Shown piece by piece: positions 1 through 10,081 of a stretch of 64,000 nt of DNA (position 1 is the first letter of the stretch; each line of letters begins with the position of its first letter). The DNA is from Alentia gelatinosa (taxonomy: Eukaryota > Annelida > Polychaeta > Phyllodocida > Polynoidae): assembly GCA_950022655.1 (NCBI GenBank), contig OX465580.1:4139122-4203121 (forward strand). Reading direction: 5' to 3'. Both the position numbers and the translations under genes were made by a program. The notes beneath the pieces were generated by a model. It was not told where the DNA came from. It saw only the letters and a program-made list of their open reading frames with translations, and searched no databases.

Positions 1-1445
1 GCGGGATGGACGTACCCATCATAAAGACAAACCTGTGTCAAAATATCAAAATTTACTAACGTACCCATCATAAAGACAAACCTGTGTCAAAATATCAAAC
101 TTTACCAACGCACCCATCATGAAGACGAACTTGTGTCAAAATAATCAAACTTTACCAACGCACCCATCATGAAGACGAACTTGTGTCAAAATAATCAAAC
201 TTTACTAATGCACCCATCATGAAGACGAACCTGTGTCAAAATATCAAACTTTACTAATGCACCCATCATGAAGACGAACCTGTGTCAAAATAATCAAACT
301 TTACTAACGCACCCATCATAAAGACAAACCTGTGTCAAAATATCAAACTTTACTAAAGCACCCATCATGAAGACTAACCTGTGTCAAAATATCAAACTTT
401 ACTAATGTACCCATCATGAAGACGAACCTGTATCAAAATAATCAAACTTTACTAACGCACCCATCATAAAGACAAACCTGTGTCAAAATATCAAACTTTA
501 CTAACGTACCCATCATAAAGACAAACCTGTGTCAAAATATCAAACTTTACTAACGCACCCATCATGAAGACGAACCTGTGTCAAAATAATCAAACTTTAC
601 TAACGCACCCATCATAAAGACAAACCTGTGTCAAAATATCAAACTTTACTAACGCACCCATCATGAAGACGAACCTGTGTCAAAATATCACACTTTACTA
701 ACGCACCCATCATGAAAACGAACCTGTGTCAAAATAATCAAACTTTACTAACGCACCCATCATGATGACGAACCTGTGTCAAAATATCAAACTTTACTAA
801 CGCACCCATCATGAAGACAAACCTGTGTCAAAATATCAAACTTTACTAATGCACCCATCATAAAGACAAACCTGTGTCAAAATATCAAACTTTACTAACG
901 TACCCATCATAAAGACAAACCTGTGTCAAAATATCAAACTTTACTAACGCACCCATCATGAAGACGAACCTGTGTCAAAATAATAAAACTTTACTAACGC
1001 ACCCATCATAAAGACAAACCTGTGTCAAAATATCAAACTTTACTAACACACCCATCATGAAGACGAACCTGTGTCAAAATATCACACTTTACTAACGCAC
1101 CCATCATGAAAACGAACCTGTGTCAAAATAATCAAACTTTACTAACGCACCCATCATGATGACGAACCTGTGTCAAAATATCAAACTTTACTAACGCACC
1201 CATCATGATGACGAACCTATGTCAAAATATCAAAATTTACAAACGCACCCATCATGAAAACGAACCTGTGTCAAAATAATCAAACTTTACTAACGCACAC
1301 ATCATGATGACGAACCTGTGTCAAAATAATCAAACTTTACTAACGCACCCATCATGATGACGAACCTGTGTCAAAGTAATCAAACTTTACTAACGCACCC
1401 ATCATAAAGACAAACCTGTGTCAAAATATCAAACTTTACAAATGC
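1..1445. repeat. 50-bp minisatellite array A
   Basis: About 29 head-to-tail units of 49-50 bp, each with the core CACCCATCATGAAGACGAAC followed by a CTGTGTCAAAAT(A)ATC segment. Units differ by a few substitutions and a one-base indel. The array continues past the left edge. It lies in the intron downstream of the HGSNAT exon at 3212-3319. No coding content was seen. Confidence 0.95.
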
Positions 1446-1990
1446 AAGGAAGGTGTTTTACAGTAGTGACAATCGTTAATAGTTTCCATTGCATTGTTAA
1501 ATTATCATACCTGCACATGTATGGTACAGTTATATCCAAATGGGTCTTTGACCATCAGCGATCGTTTTAGCCCAACATCTTATCTAGGAAACACCTCCCT
1601 ATGTCGGAATGATTAAATATTAGAATCATACCCATTATGAAGACAAACCAGTGTTAAAATGATTGAATTTCACAAAGGTATGCATCATGAACCCAGATCT
1701 GTTTCAAAATAAACCCACCATTGCCCGCTTGTCTCGCCAGTTTACACATTTTACCCACCCACCCACATCCATCATTTCATTCATTTCATTTGTTTCATTT
1801 GTTTCATTTGTTTCATTTGTTTCATTCGTTTCATTCATTTTGTCTCAATTTTATATCAATTCATCTCATTTTAAATTTTAATAACAAAAAAATATGTTAT
1901 TAGAATATCATTATAAAATTCATTTATCACCAACAAAAATAGATTTTATTTTCCCATAACTTCACTCTCAAATTTTTATTTCGAGCTGCA
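1446..1990. other. Intron spacer with a short TTTCATTTG repeat
   Basis: Sequence separating two related minisatellites. It holds one degenerate 50-bp unit near 1625-1690 and a TTTCATTTG-type microsatellite at about 1775-1840. The short open frames at 1663-1903 simply read this microsatellite, and I see no gene. Confidence 0.7.
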
Positions 1991-3205
1991 TTTATTCTGT
2001 AATGATTCCCATCATAAACTTAAACCGGTGTCAAAATAATCAAACTTTACAATCATCCCCATCATGAACAAAAACCGGTGTCAAAATAATCAAACTTTAC
2101 AATCATCCACATAATAAACTCAAACCGGTGTCTAAATAATAAAACTTTACAATCATCCACATCATGAACACAAACCGGTGTCAAAATAATCAAACTTTAC
2201 AATCATCCACATAATAAACTCAAACCGGTGTCTAAATAATCAAACTTTACAATTATCCACATCATGAACACAAACCGGTGTCTAAATAATCAAACTTTAC
2301 AATCATCCCCATCATGAACAAAAACCGGTGTCAAAATAATCAAACTTTACAATCATCCCCATCATGAACTCAAACCGCTGTCTAAATAATCAAACTTTAC
2401 AATTATCCCCATCATGAACAAAAACCGGTGTCTAAATAATCAAACTTTACAATCATCCCCATCATGAACAAAAACCGGTGTCAAAATAATCAAACTTTAC
2501 AATTATCCACATCATGAACACAAACCGGTGTCTAAATAATCAAACTTTACAATTATCCACATCATGAACAAAAACCGGTGTCTAAATAATCAAACTTTAC
2601 AATTATCCACATCATGAACACAAACCGGTGTCTAAATAATCAAACTTTACAGTCATCCCCATCATGAACAAAAACCGGTGTCAAAATAATCAAACTTTAC
2701 AATCATCCCCATCATGAACTCAAACCGGTGTCTAAATAATCAAACTCTACAATTATCCACATCATGAACAAAAACCGGTGTCTAAATAATCAAACTTTAC
2801 AATCATCCCCATCATGAACAAAAACCGGTGTCAAAATAATCAAACTTTACAATTATCCACATCATGAACACAAACCGGTGTCTAAATAATCAAACTTTAC
2901 AGTCATCCCCATCATGAACAAAAACCGGTGTCTAAATAATCAAACTTTACAATTATCCACATCATGAACACAAACCGGTGTCTAAATAATCAAACTTTAC
3001 AATCATCCCCATCATGAACAAAAACCGGTGTCAAAATAATCAAACTTTACAATCATCCCCATCATGAACTCAAACCGGTGTCTAAATAATCAAACTTTAC
3101 AATTATCCACATCATGAACAAAAACCGGTGTCTAAATAATCAAACTTTACAATTATCCCCATCATGAACACAAACTGGTGTCAAAATAATCAAACTTTAC
3201 AAACA
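1991..3205. repeat. 50-bp minisatellite array B
   Basis: About 24 units of exactly 50 bp, with the core CCCATCATGAAC(A)AAAACCGG followed by TGTCAAAATAATCAAACTTTAC. The CATCATGAA-ACCGGTGTCAAAATAATCAAACTTTAC layout is clearly related to array A, but the unit is a distinct subtype. The array ends about 7 bp before the HGSNAT splice donor at 3210-3211. Confidence 0.95.
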
Positions 3206-3211
3206 TCTTAC

Positions 3212-3319
3212 CATGGGAATACCAGGTCAGCTACTGCCAGTCCATTCCAGGGAACGTGTTCAAAGAAGTAGTAGCCGCCTCCGCCATAGTTGACGAAGAT
3301 CATGATAACCAGAGAGAGG
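3212..3319 (-). CDS. HGSNAT exon: start of the acyltransferase core
   Basis: Host gene exon of 108 nt for the lysosomal enzyme that moves acetyl from cytosolic acetyl-CoA to terminal glucosamine of heparan sulfate. It has an acceptor after a pyrimidine-rich tract (AG at 3320-3321) and a strong donor GTAAGA starting at 3211. It encodes 35 full codons plus split ones, with the motifs [15 protein letters not shown] and [13 protein letters not shown]. These match the most conserved block of the HGSNAT family, including the His that I believe corresponds to the proposed acetyl-carrying residue of the human enzyme. The exon begins and ends in phase 2. Its start phase fits the donor at 3935 of the preceding exon. 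Later exons lie outside the window. Confidence 0.87.
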
Positions 3320-3455
3320 CTGGCAGCGAGGTGCAAGGAGAAATTGTGGGAAATTAGACATCTCTATTTCATGCAATGCAATTCACTATTGTCAGTTTAT
3401 TTTGTTGGACTGATTTAGGTCCTTTCCAGCCTTCATTGTTGTTTGAACTTCATCA

Positions 3456-3754
3456 GGGACCTGTTTCAGTAGTCTCGTGACATTAGGCCTAGACAGACAT
3501 CAACAGCGGCACCAACAGTGCAAGCAACAGCGGAAAAAGACTAGCAAATATCAGAAAATCGGAGTGCCCAATCTTCTTCATATTTGGAACGATTATAGAT
3601 TATATGTATCCCCTACTCATGTTAAAGTGTCATTGCTTAATTCCTACGAGAAGTGAGTGAAACTCCACGTGTCATCGATTGCAATCTTGTGATCTGTCCG
3701 TATGGTGTCAGAGACGCCATCTAGACATGTCACGAAACTACTGAAACAGGTCCG
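3456..3754. mobile_element. TIR element (MITE-like), GGGACCTGTTTC family
   Basis: Roughly 300 bp bounded by imperfect inverted repeats: GGGACCTGTTTCAGTAGTCT at the left and the complement of that type at the right (CACGAAACTACTGAAACAGGTCC). A shorter relative lies at 30972-31148 and a single end lies near 30489. It is intronic in HGSNAT and noncoding. Confidence 0.7.
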
Positions 3755-3935
3755 AGGCATCGCAGGGAGCTTATCTAACCCTGGAGTATACCTCATTATC
3801 GGGTAATAAAGAAGAAACCAATAAGTTATGGTCAAAGTCCGTCGTTCTCCACGAGTTTGATGCAGAGTGATATGAACGAATTGATAGGCTTTAGACATGA
3901 GACATGAGAAGAAGATAGATTTATGAAACAGTTAC

Positions 3936-3977
3936 CCGCGGAAGGTGTCCAGAGACACGAGACGTTTTCTGGCTGTT
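3936..3977 (-). pseudogene. HGSNAT exon, 3' part, cut by the provirus
   Basis: This is the downstream piece of a host coding exon broken by the provirus. Read on the minus strand it gives KRLVSLDTFRG up to a donor (GTAACT from 3935), ending in phase 2. That corresponds to the conserved segment just before the membrane block encoded at 3212-3319. Positions 3973-3977 (CTGTT) are one copy of the 5-bp target duplication. The upstream piece of the same exon is at 18790-18868. Leaving out the element and one duplicate, the exon would be 116 nt, phase 0 to phase 2. As sequenced, the exon cannot be translated continuously. Confidence 0.85.
3973..3977. repeat. Target-site duplication, left copy (CTGTT)
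   Basis: CTGTT directly abuts the outer end of the 3' LTR. An identical CTGTT abuts the outer end of the 5' LTR at 18790-18794. Five-base duplications are typical of retroviral and Ty3/gypsy integrases. Confidence 0.92.
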
Positions 3978-5510
3978 TGTCAGATGGGGCCTATTGTAAG
4001 CTCGTCCACACCTCCTGCGTGCTGAGTTGCTTCCCCCACTGAAACCGCTATGGTCGCACAGTGGGGTGAGGCTCCGTAACAAAACAACTCTAGTGACAAC
4101 GTGTGGCTGAAGCTGAGGAGAAGATGGATCTGCCGTATGCCGGCAGTCGCTTTATTATATATTGGAATACATTTAGACGTCACAACGGGTGAGTACGTCA
4201 CAAATTCACATACCATTCCTTTTACAGATTATACCAGGCGTGGTAGTTGGTTCCAAACATGGTTACATTTTATTCTATTGGTTACAAATAGTCACGTGTA
4301 AAGACAAGACGCTCTCCCAAATATAGAGACGTCGTTTCCGTCACACATGCAGAGACAAGACGCTCCCCCAAATATGGAGACGTCATTTCCGTCAGGGGGT
4401 CTCCATCCCATAATATGAAGGGAACCGCAAAGATGTTTGCGCGTCCCTCCGGGAGGATCCTGACATGTCCTGCCACGTGCAACGTCTTGAGGTAAAACCT
4501 CCACATACATAGCTTACACAAAAGGATATATATTAGCTTGGAAAATATATTAGCTTGGAACAGATAATAATTGTTAGGGAAGATAATATTTTCAGGGAAG
4601 ATAATAACTTTAGTATTTCTCCCTTCTCATGCACAACAGGTATTCATCCCTAATCATTTACCACAACTGAAATCTTATTTCTCACATAAGAAGAATTACG
4701 GTTTTCCTTTAACATATAGAAGCATGCACACATGTTTCCCCTTGAGAGCGTGAGAAAGCCGGACATGCGAGCAGGGGTTCTCATACACAAGCTGTCATGA
4801 GCTCGTCATGAGCGACGACTTGTTGAGACTAGAGGCGGATATAACACGGATGTGCACATAAACACAGCCACGCGGAGACAGGAACTTTCCCACCGGCGAC
4901 TTTCGCCTCTCTCTTCCATATAATATATATTTTCCCTGTCTGACCATGTTTAAGTCGTATCTATAAAGGGGAAACATATATAGGCAGAGAATAAATAATA
5001 GGAAACATATATGTATATATATTAATACTTCTGGCCACATGCCCAGGAGAAACAATAAAAGAATCGGGGTATTTCCTAGAAAGAAAAGAAATTCTCCTGT
5101 AAGAGTGCCGCTGTATCTTAATGTAACATACTATTTATAGTTAGACTTCAGTGATTTGCTTAATATTAGTTTTCCCAAGTTTTTCTGTGATATTGGCTAT
5201 TTATGGCCGCACGCGACATTGGCATCGTCGTACGCGACATTGGCATCGTTATGCGCAAAATTGGCATCGTCGTACACGACATTGGCATCGTCGTACGCGA
5301 CATTGGCATCGTCATGCGCAAAATTGGCATCGTCGTACGCGACATTGGCATCGTCGTACGCGACATTGGCATCGTTATGCACCATTGGCACCGTCGTACA
5401 CGACATTGGCATCGTCGTACGTGACACCGGCATCGTCGTACGCGACATGGGCATCGTCGTACGCGACACCGGCATCGTCGTACGCGACATGGGCAGGGCC
5501 GTACGTGACA
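3978..5510 (-). repeat. 3' LTR of the provirus
   Basis: 1,533 bp, starting TG and ending CA. It is matched base for base, offset 13,279, by the 5' LTR at 17257-18789, except for one difference noted at 5422 (T here, C there). Candidate AATAAA polyadenylation signals on the minus strand occur at about 4150-4155 and 4267-4272. The short open frames in the LTR occur identically in both copies and are not genes. Confidence 0.95.
5190..5510 (-). promoter_or_regulatory. U3 array of 21-bp CCAAT-containing repeats (3' LTR)
   Basis: At the transcriptional start side of the LTR lie about 14 units of 21 bp. On the minus strand each unit carries a near-palindromic TCGCGTACGA core followed by GATGCCAAT. 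About ten units keep CCAAT exactly; four carry CCGGT or CCCAT at that place. Tandem CCAAT boxes suggest an enhancer, but this is inference. The same array is in the 5' LTR. Confidence 0.55.
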
Positions 5511-5526
5511 TCTGCCCCCCCACCTT
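5511..5526 (-). promoter_or_regulatory. Polypurine tract
   Basis: On the minus strand the run AAGGTGGGGGGCAGA lies directly against the first TG of the 3' LTR. That is the expected place and composition for the primer of plus-strand DNA synthesis in an LTR element. Confidence 0.8.
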
Positions 5527-6523
5527 AAAATAATCCGCAATCTTCCCCAGGTTGCTGATGATTTAAGACAAAAGAAAATAATTTCGGGACTTCGGTCACG
5601 GCTGCCATGTGCAGTGAAGAACACTCCCCAATTATGGCTACTTAGTGCAGCAAGGAACACTCCCTGTGCCCTGACTGGGAGTAAGAATGGGCATAACACC
5701 TCCGGATGGAGGTAGACATCAGGAAGTAGGGCCGGACCTCTTGACAGCAGTAGCTCGCCAAGTGATTTGGTCGACCATTCTATTGCCCCCGAAGAAGATA
5801 TTGAAGGACAACTTCTTTGAATCTATTTTCCTTCCCCGAACATGATTAGTTCGGTCACCCACTGAGGTCAGGGTTTCAGCCCCTGAAGGAGATATCGAAG
5901 GACTACTTCATAGAAGGATAAGAACTTAATTTGTCTAAAAAGGAAGGAACTTAACAATTGTCTAAGAAGGAGGAACTTAACAAATTGTCTAAGAAGGAGG
6001 AACTTAACAAATTGTCTAAGAAGGAGGAACTTAACAAATTGTCTAAGAAGGAAGAACTTAACAAATTGTCTAAGAAGGAGGAAATTTATTTAGGAAGGAA
6101 GACTGGACAAGAAGGAAAATTGGAGAAATTGTTTGGGAAGAACTTAAAACTAAATTATTTGGGAAAAACTTAAAACTAGATTGTTTGGGAAAACTTAAAA
6201 CTAGGAGGAATAGGTCCTAGCGACCTTAAGGAACGTGCTATTGCTGGACGGCAAGTATCCATTCGCACCAATCACTTGCCCACCCAAGCGAGGTCCAAAG
6301 ACGGGATCTATCAATACAAGGTGGAGATTCAGACCTCCTTTCGACAGCCTTTCAATTCGAAAAAGACTAGTCCAGGGGTTTTAGAAGGCAACCGCTAAAA
6401 GCATACCACAGCGTCTTGCAGACCTCTTGCTAACTCTCCAATATACCTGATGCCCAGAGTCACCTTTAAACAGGGTAATATGCTTAGTTCATACGGCTCT
6501 ATCTGCTTTTTGAAAACGACTAT
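5525..6523. other. Provirus 3' region with a 27-bp minisatellite
   Basis: This noncoding stretch lies between the accessory ORF and the polypurine tract. At about 5930-6085 it contains about six copies of a 27-bp unit (AACTTAACAAATTGTCTAAG plus AAGGAGG), followed by decayed copies to about 6200. The plus-strand frame through it only repeats NKLSKKEEL and I do not call it a gene. Confidence 0.7.
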
Positions 6524-7399
6524 TTAACCCCAATTCTCTGTGTGATCGGAGGGGATGGGTGGTAATCTTATTACCGCATGGGAAGGAATCCCCAAAAGGT
6601 CACGGCACCTGTATTGCCTCATGGCCATTCCCCAATTCACCAGGTCCGTCTCAACCCTTCCGTTACCCTGCAGTACTGTCCCACAAAACGTGCACGTTTC
6701 CCATCGTCGCACCATCTGGTTGAGAATCATCCAGAAACACTTTTGGTGCACGAGAGCGCCGCAACAGGTCATTCGCGCCGCCATTCGGACATCCCACCTA
6801 TTCCTACATTCAATATAGGTAAGAGTCTGCAAACATATACAACACAGTCCAGTTTTATGTTGTCGAAGGAAAGCTTTTCTCCTAGCACCGTGCCGTATCA
6901 CTCTTCTAATTCCCGCTTTAGAGAACTCCCCACGCCTCTCATCATAGATTCTCGGAAAAAGGTCTTGTCGGTTAGTGCCTGTCCAGTTAGTCAGGGCTTC
7001 CATAACTAGCTCCCCTCGACCTGCTATTCTTGGGGGATAATAGTTTAATACCTCACCCAAGAAATGGTGTGCCTTCTCAGGCTCTAGAGTAAATGCGATT
7101 TCGACTATTAAGTGGTAAAGCTCATCGCACCCAAAGAAATTACAAAACTCCACGTATGCGTTACCGGAGCTTTCCTTCACTAACGGCCATAGTGCGCGTG
7201 CCAAAGCATATATATTATTATGATTAGTGAAAGCTTTAAATACCTGGATATATTCAGTATCTGAAAATATAGGTGGCAGAGTTATGGTCGTTACACCCAT
7301 CTCACCATCATACTTCCACAAAGCACGAAAATACCTGCTATACCGACTTAGTTTCTCATATTCCAGCTCGGGGAAAATAAACTCGGCGGAGACAGCCAT
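6524..7399 (-). CDS. Provirus accessory protein, BTB-like N-terminus plus RING-like C-terminus
   Basis: A 291-residue uninterrupted frame with an ATG in good context (A at -3, G at +4), placed downstream of env where gypsy-type elements normally carry nothing. Residues about 8-103 resemble a BTB/POZ fold: an SRYFRALW motif like the BTB core helix, then a strand ITLPPI, then helical segments. Residues 186-239 form a Cys/His cluster: C186-x2-C189, C212/C213, H218-x2-C221, C236-x2-C239. This looks like a RING-H2 variant in which one usual ligand is Ala. Together they would suggest a ubiquitin-ligase adaptor or enzyme, possibly acting on host proteins. The RING-like assignment is moderately supported and the BTB assignment is weaker. 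I recognise no named family. Expression would need a further spliced or subgenomic mRNA, and its acceptor was not identified. Confidence 0.75.
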   Translation of the reverse strand: MAVSAEFIFPELEYEKLSRYSRYFRALWKYDGEMGVTTITLPPIFSDTEYIQVFKAFTNHNNIYALARALWPLVKESSGNAYVEFCNFFGCDELYHLIVEIAFTLEPEKAHHFLGEVLNYYPPRIAGRGELVMEALTNWTGTNRQDLFPRIYDERRGEFSKAGIRRVIRHGARRKAFLRQHKTGLCCICLQTLTYIECRNRWDVRMAARMTCCGALVHQKCFWMILNQMVRRWETCTFCGTVLQGNGRVETDLVNWGMAMRQYRCRDLLGIPSHAVIRLPPIPSDHTENWG

Positions 7400-7439
7400 T
7401 TTGAATCACCCTTCACTGAACGTCACTCTTTCTCACTCA

Positions 7440-7690
7440 CACCCGTCCCGTCCTGTGCTTATGGATAGTGGCCTCAGAGGCACGAAGTCAAGTAGTTTCC
7501 GCAACGTCCCCACCTCAGGAGCTTTGACTCGGTTAACAAACGCTCCATAAGGAGAAGGCATCGTTGGGTACCACTGTTCCTACGCCGCTGATGGTGGCCT
7601 CAGGCACACGAAACACACGTCCCCACCTTAGGAGCTTTGACTCGGTTAACAAACACTCCATAAGAAATCGTTGGGTGCCGTTTTTCTATG
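7440..7690. repeat. Direct duplication upstream of the accessory ORF
   Basis: Two imperfect copies of about 110 bp share CGTCCCCACCT(C/T)AGGAGC, GACTCGGTTAACAAACGCTC and ATCGTTGGGT. They sit on the 5' side of the accessory ORF and may belong to its leader. Function unknown. Confidence 0.75.
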
Positions 7691-8395
7691 TTACCTAGGT
7701 TCTCCAATTTTCCTTCTACTCTATTTGTTTCAGCGACAGGAACGCGAACTGTTCACTTACAACATATTACAACAACCTTTCGTCTTTTGACGACACACCA
7801 CATCACCTTATAGACTATTACATTCAGTATTGTTCATAGGATCATCGATCTTTAGATTAGACTGAACACCAGAGCTGTGAGATAGCACCACTAGAATCGT
7901 CTACCTATTAGACGTTCTGTAACCAATGATTTCAGGTTCATGAAAAAGTTGTCATTGTTCCTTTTTTCCTAGAGCACTCCTCAAAAGTCCTGGAAGGAAT
8001 TCTCATTGAGATTTGATTGTGCTGTGCCTTTCCTAACAATGAATGTCACCTGCATTCGAAGAAGTCCAAACATTTCCTTCAGTCAGATAGTATAAATCTG
8101 CTAAGAAACAACATGGCGGGTCGCATGACGGGAGGCCGCACAGCCTCACAGACCATATGAGACGCCACCATAGTCTGTTGCAAAAAGGATTTCACGGTTC
8201 TAGTTTTTGGAGGTCGTCACCCAGTGGTCACGGGCAGGTCCTTCTCCAAGACTCGAGACATCAAGATCATTGTGTTAGAATAAGCGCCCAGCGGCATCAT
8301 GCTAGAATAAGGTTACATTACATCGACCTCTTATGTTGGCAGCAAGAATCTGATAATCCTATTCTCATTTCAAAATAAAAAGGGACACCACTCGC
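7691..8395. other. Provirus 3' region, unassigned sequence
   Basis: No recognisable gene on the minus strand. On the plus strand around 8111-8290 a frame reads with a protein-like composition (including VFGGRHPVVTGRS) but is broken by several stops. It may be a decayed captured host fragment like the UBE2G1 piece further on. I could not identify it. Confidence 0.4.
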
Positions 8396-8928
8396 GGGCT
8401 TTTCCATTTTTGTTAAACGAGAATAAGGGTAAATCACTCGTGGCCTTTTTGTTTCGTTAAACGAGAGTAAGGGTAAATCACTCGTGGCCTTTTTATTTTG
8501 TTAAACGAGAGTAAGGGTAAATCACTCGTGGCCTTTTTGTTTTGTTAAACGAGAGTAAGGGTAAATCACTCGTGGCCTTTTTTATTTTGTTAAACGAGAG
8601 TAAGGGTAAATCACTCGTGGCCTTTTTATTTTGTTAAACGAGAGTAAGGGTAAATCACTCGTGGCCTTTTTATTTTGTTAAACGAGAGTAAGGGTAAATC
8701 ACTCGTGGCCTTTTTGTTTTGTTAAACGAGAGTAAGGGTAAATCACTCGTGGCCTTTTTATTTTGTTAAACGAGAGTAAGGGTAAATCACTCGTGGCCTT
8801 TTTATTTTGTTAAACGAGAGTAAGGGTAAATCACTCGTGGCCTTTTTATTTTGTTAAACGAGAGTAAGGGTAAATCACTCGTGGCCTTTTTATTTTGTTA
8901 AACGAGAGTAAGGGTAAATCACTCGTAA
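8396..8928. repeat. 44-bp minisatellite with hairpin potential, in the provirus
   Basis: About 12 nearly identical units of 44-45 bp. Each contains AAATCACTCGTGGCC and GTTAAACGAGAGTAAGGG. ACTCGT and ACGAG(A)GT in each unit are complementary, so every unit can form a short stem. The array lies between env and the accessory ORF. Confidence 0.93.
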
Positions 8929-9250
8929 AATTGGAAGGAGGGTAATGCTATCCCTCAAGAAATTGGAAGGAGGGTAAGGCTATCCCTCAAGAAGTTGGAA
9001 GGAGGGTAAGGCTATCCCTCAAGAAATTGGAAGGAGGGTTCTCTGCGTTACCATCAGACAAAACATTCTCCACTCCATCACTTTCTCCGTTGGAACCGTC
9101 AAACATTAGATCGAGTGCCTCTGATCTAGAAGATGAGGGCAAGTTTAAGCCAAAAAACTATCCCTCAAGAAATTGGAAGGAGGGTAAGGCTATCCCTCAA
9201 GAAATTGGAAGGAGGGTAAGGCCATCCCTCAAGAAATTGGAAGGAGGGTT
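8929..9250. repeat. 33-bp repeat GGAAGGAGGGTAAGGCTATC, two blocks
   Basis: Three copies lie at about 8933-9037 and three at about 9160-9250. The last copy of each block continues into GGAGGGTTCTCTGCG. That extension is the start of the UBE2G1-like coding fragment, so the tandem unit seems to have grown from the edge of the captured exon. Confidence 0.85.
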
Positions 9251-9359
9251 CTCTGCGGGTCTCATTGATGACGAGGACATCTTTAACTGGGAGATGCTGA
9301 TCATCGGACCCTCCGACACCTTCTACGAGAGAGAATTCTTCAAGGCTCATCTGATTTTC
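9240..9359 (+). pseudogene. UBE2G1: Captured fragment of ubiquitin-conjugating enzyme E2 G1
   Basis: On the strand opposite to the provirus genes, 40 codons read EGGFSAGLIDD, WEMLIIGP, SDTFYE and FFKAHLIF in order. This is the N-terminal part of the E2 catalytic fold as in UBE2G1, where EGFSAGLIDD, WE-LIIGP and FKAHL-F are hallmarks. One extra Gly is present. Similarity stops abruptly after the F of the FKAHLIF strand, before the part holding the active-site Cys, so the piece is not an enzyme. The wider open frame (9027-9446) continues without homology that I recognise. It was probably captured from a host mRNA or exon. Confidence 0.78.
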
Positions 9360-9699
9360 ACGCATCAAATGAGCTCAAAACAACTACTTTCAAGGTCATT
9401 TACCACACTTAGCAGTAACACCGGTTGTAACCACTTTCCGGCGTAAAAGAGAGGAATGGTCACAGGGGGTAATCGTCATACAAGATGGGCGTGGTCGATG
9501 TGACCTGGGAGGAAAACCAGTTAAAAGACGCAGAATATCCGATTAAAATTAAAACAAAAAGAACATAAGTAAAAACAAAAACAAAGAAAAGAAACAGTAC
9601 CACTCTCATCCTGTCAACCCTGTGACAGTTGTACCACCAGTTGTATCAGAATTTTGTTCTTATTATGTGGACTGAAGAGAAGATTGTCTTTATAGTGTC

Positions 9700-9925
9700 A
9701 TCCGTGTTCTTCACACACTCTGTCCGAGCATGGTTCCGTCAGACGCCCTCGTTCTCACACACCCCGTCCGAGCATGGTTCCGTCAGACGCCCTCGTTCTC
9801 ACACGCCCCGTCCGAGCATGGTTCCGTCGGACGCCCTCGTTCTCACACGCCCCGTCCGAGCATGGTTCCGTCGGACGCCCTCGTTCTCACACACCCCGTC
9901 CGAGCATGGTTCCGTCAGACGCAGC
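9700..9925. repeat. 44-bp minisatellite in the provirus, env-proximal
   Basis: Five units of about 44 bp with the core CCGTCCGAGCATGGTTCCGTC, followed by GGACGCCCTCGTTCTCACAC. It lies just downstream of env in transcription order. The overlapping plus-strand frames (VRAWFRQTPSFSH type) only read the repeat. Confidence 0.9.
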
Positions 9926-10081
9926 GTGGTTCAACACCTCATCCACCAGGTGCAGCATGGTTCAGCACCTCAAAGTAGAACACCAAGGGTGTGAGAAACA
10001 GTTATTTCGGTCTTTGCACAGGTCATCAGGACAACAGTCAGGAAGGATCGCAGAAACAGGTGTTAGTTTTGAGCTTTTTGA

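Noticed and set aside
1..3205. CRISPR array
   Set aside because: The whole 50-bp unit repeats, with no unique spacers, and the genome is eukaryotic.
3980..5700. Small proteins within the LTR (including 125-177 residue repeat frames)
   Set aside because: They read the 21-bp array or short chance frames, and are present identically in both LTRs as expected for noncoding LTR sequence.
9027..9446. A functional 139-residue E2-like gene
   Set aside because: The E2 similarity covers only about 40 residues, lacks the catalytic Cys region, and the N-terminal part reads minisatellite units.
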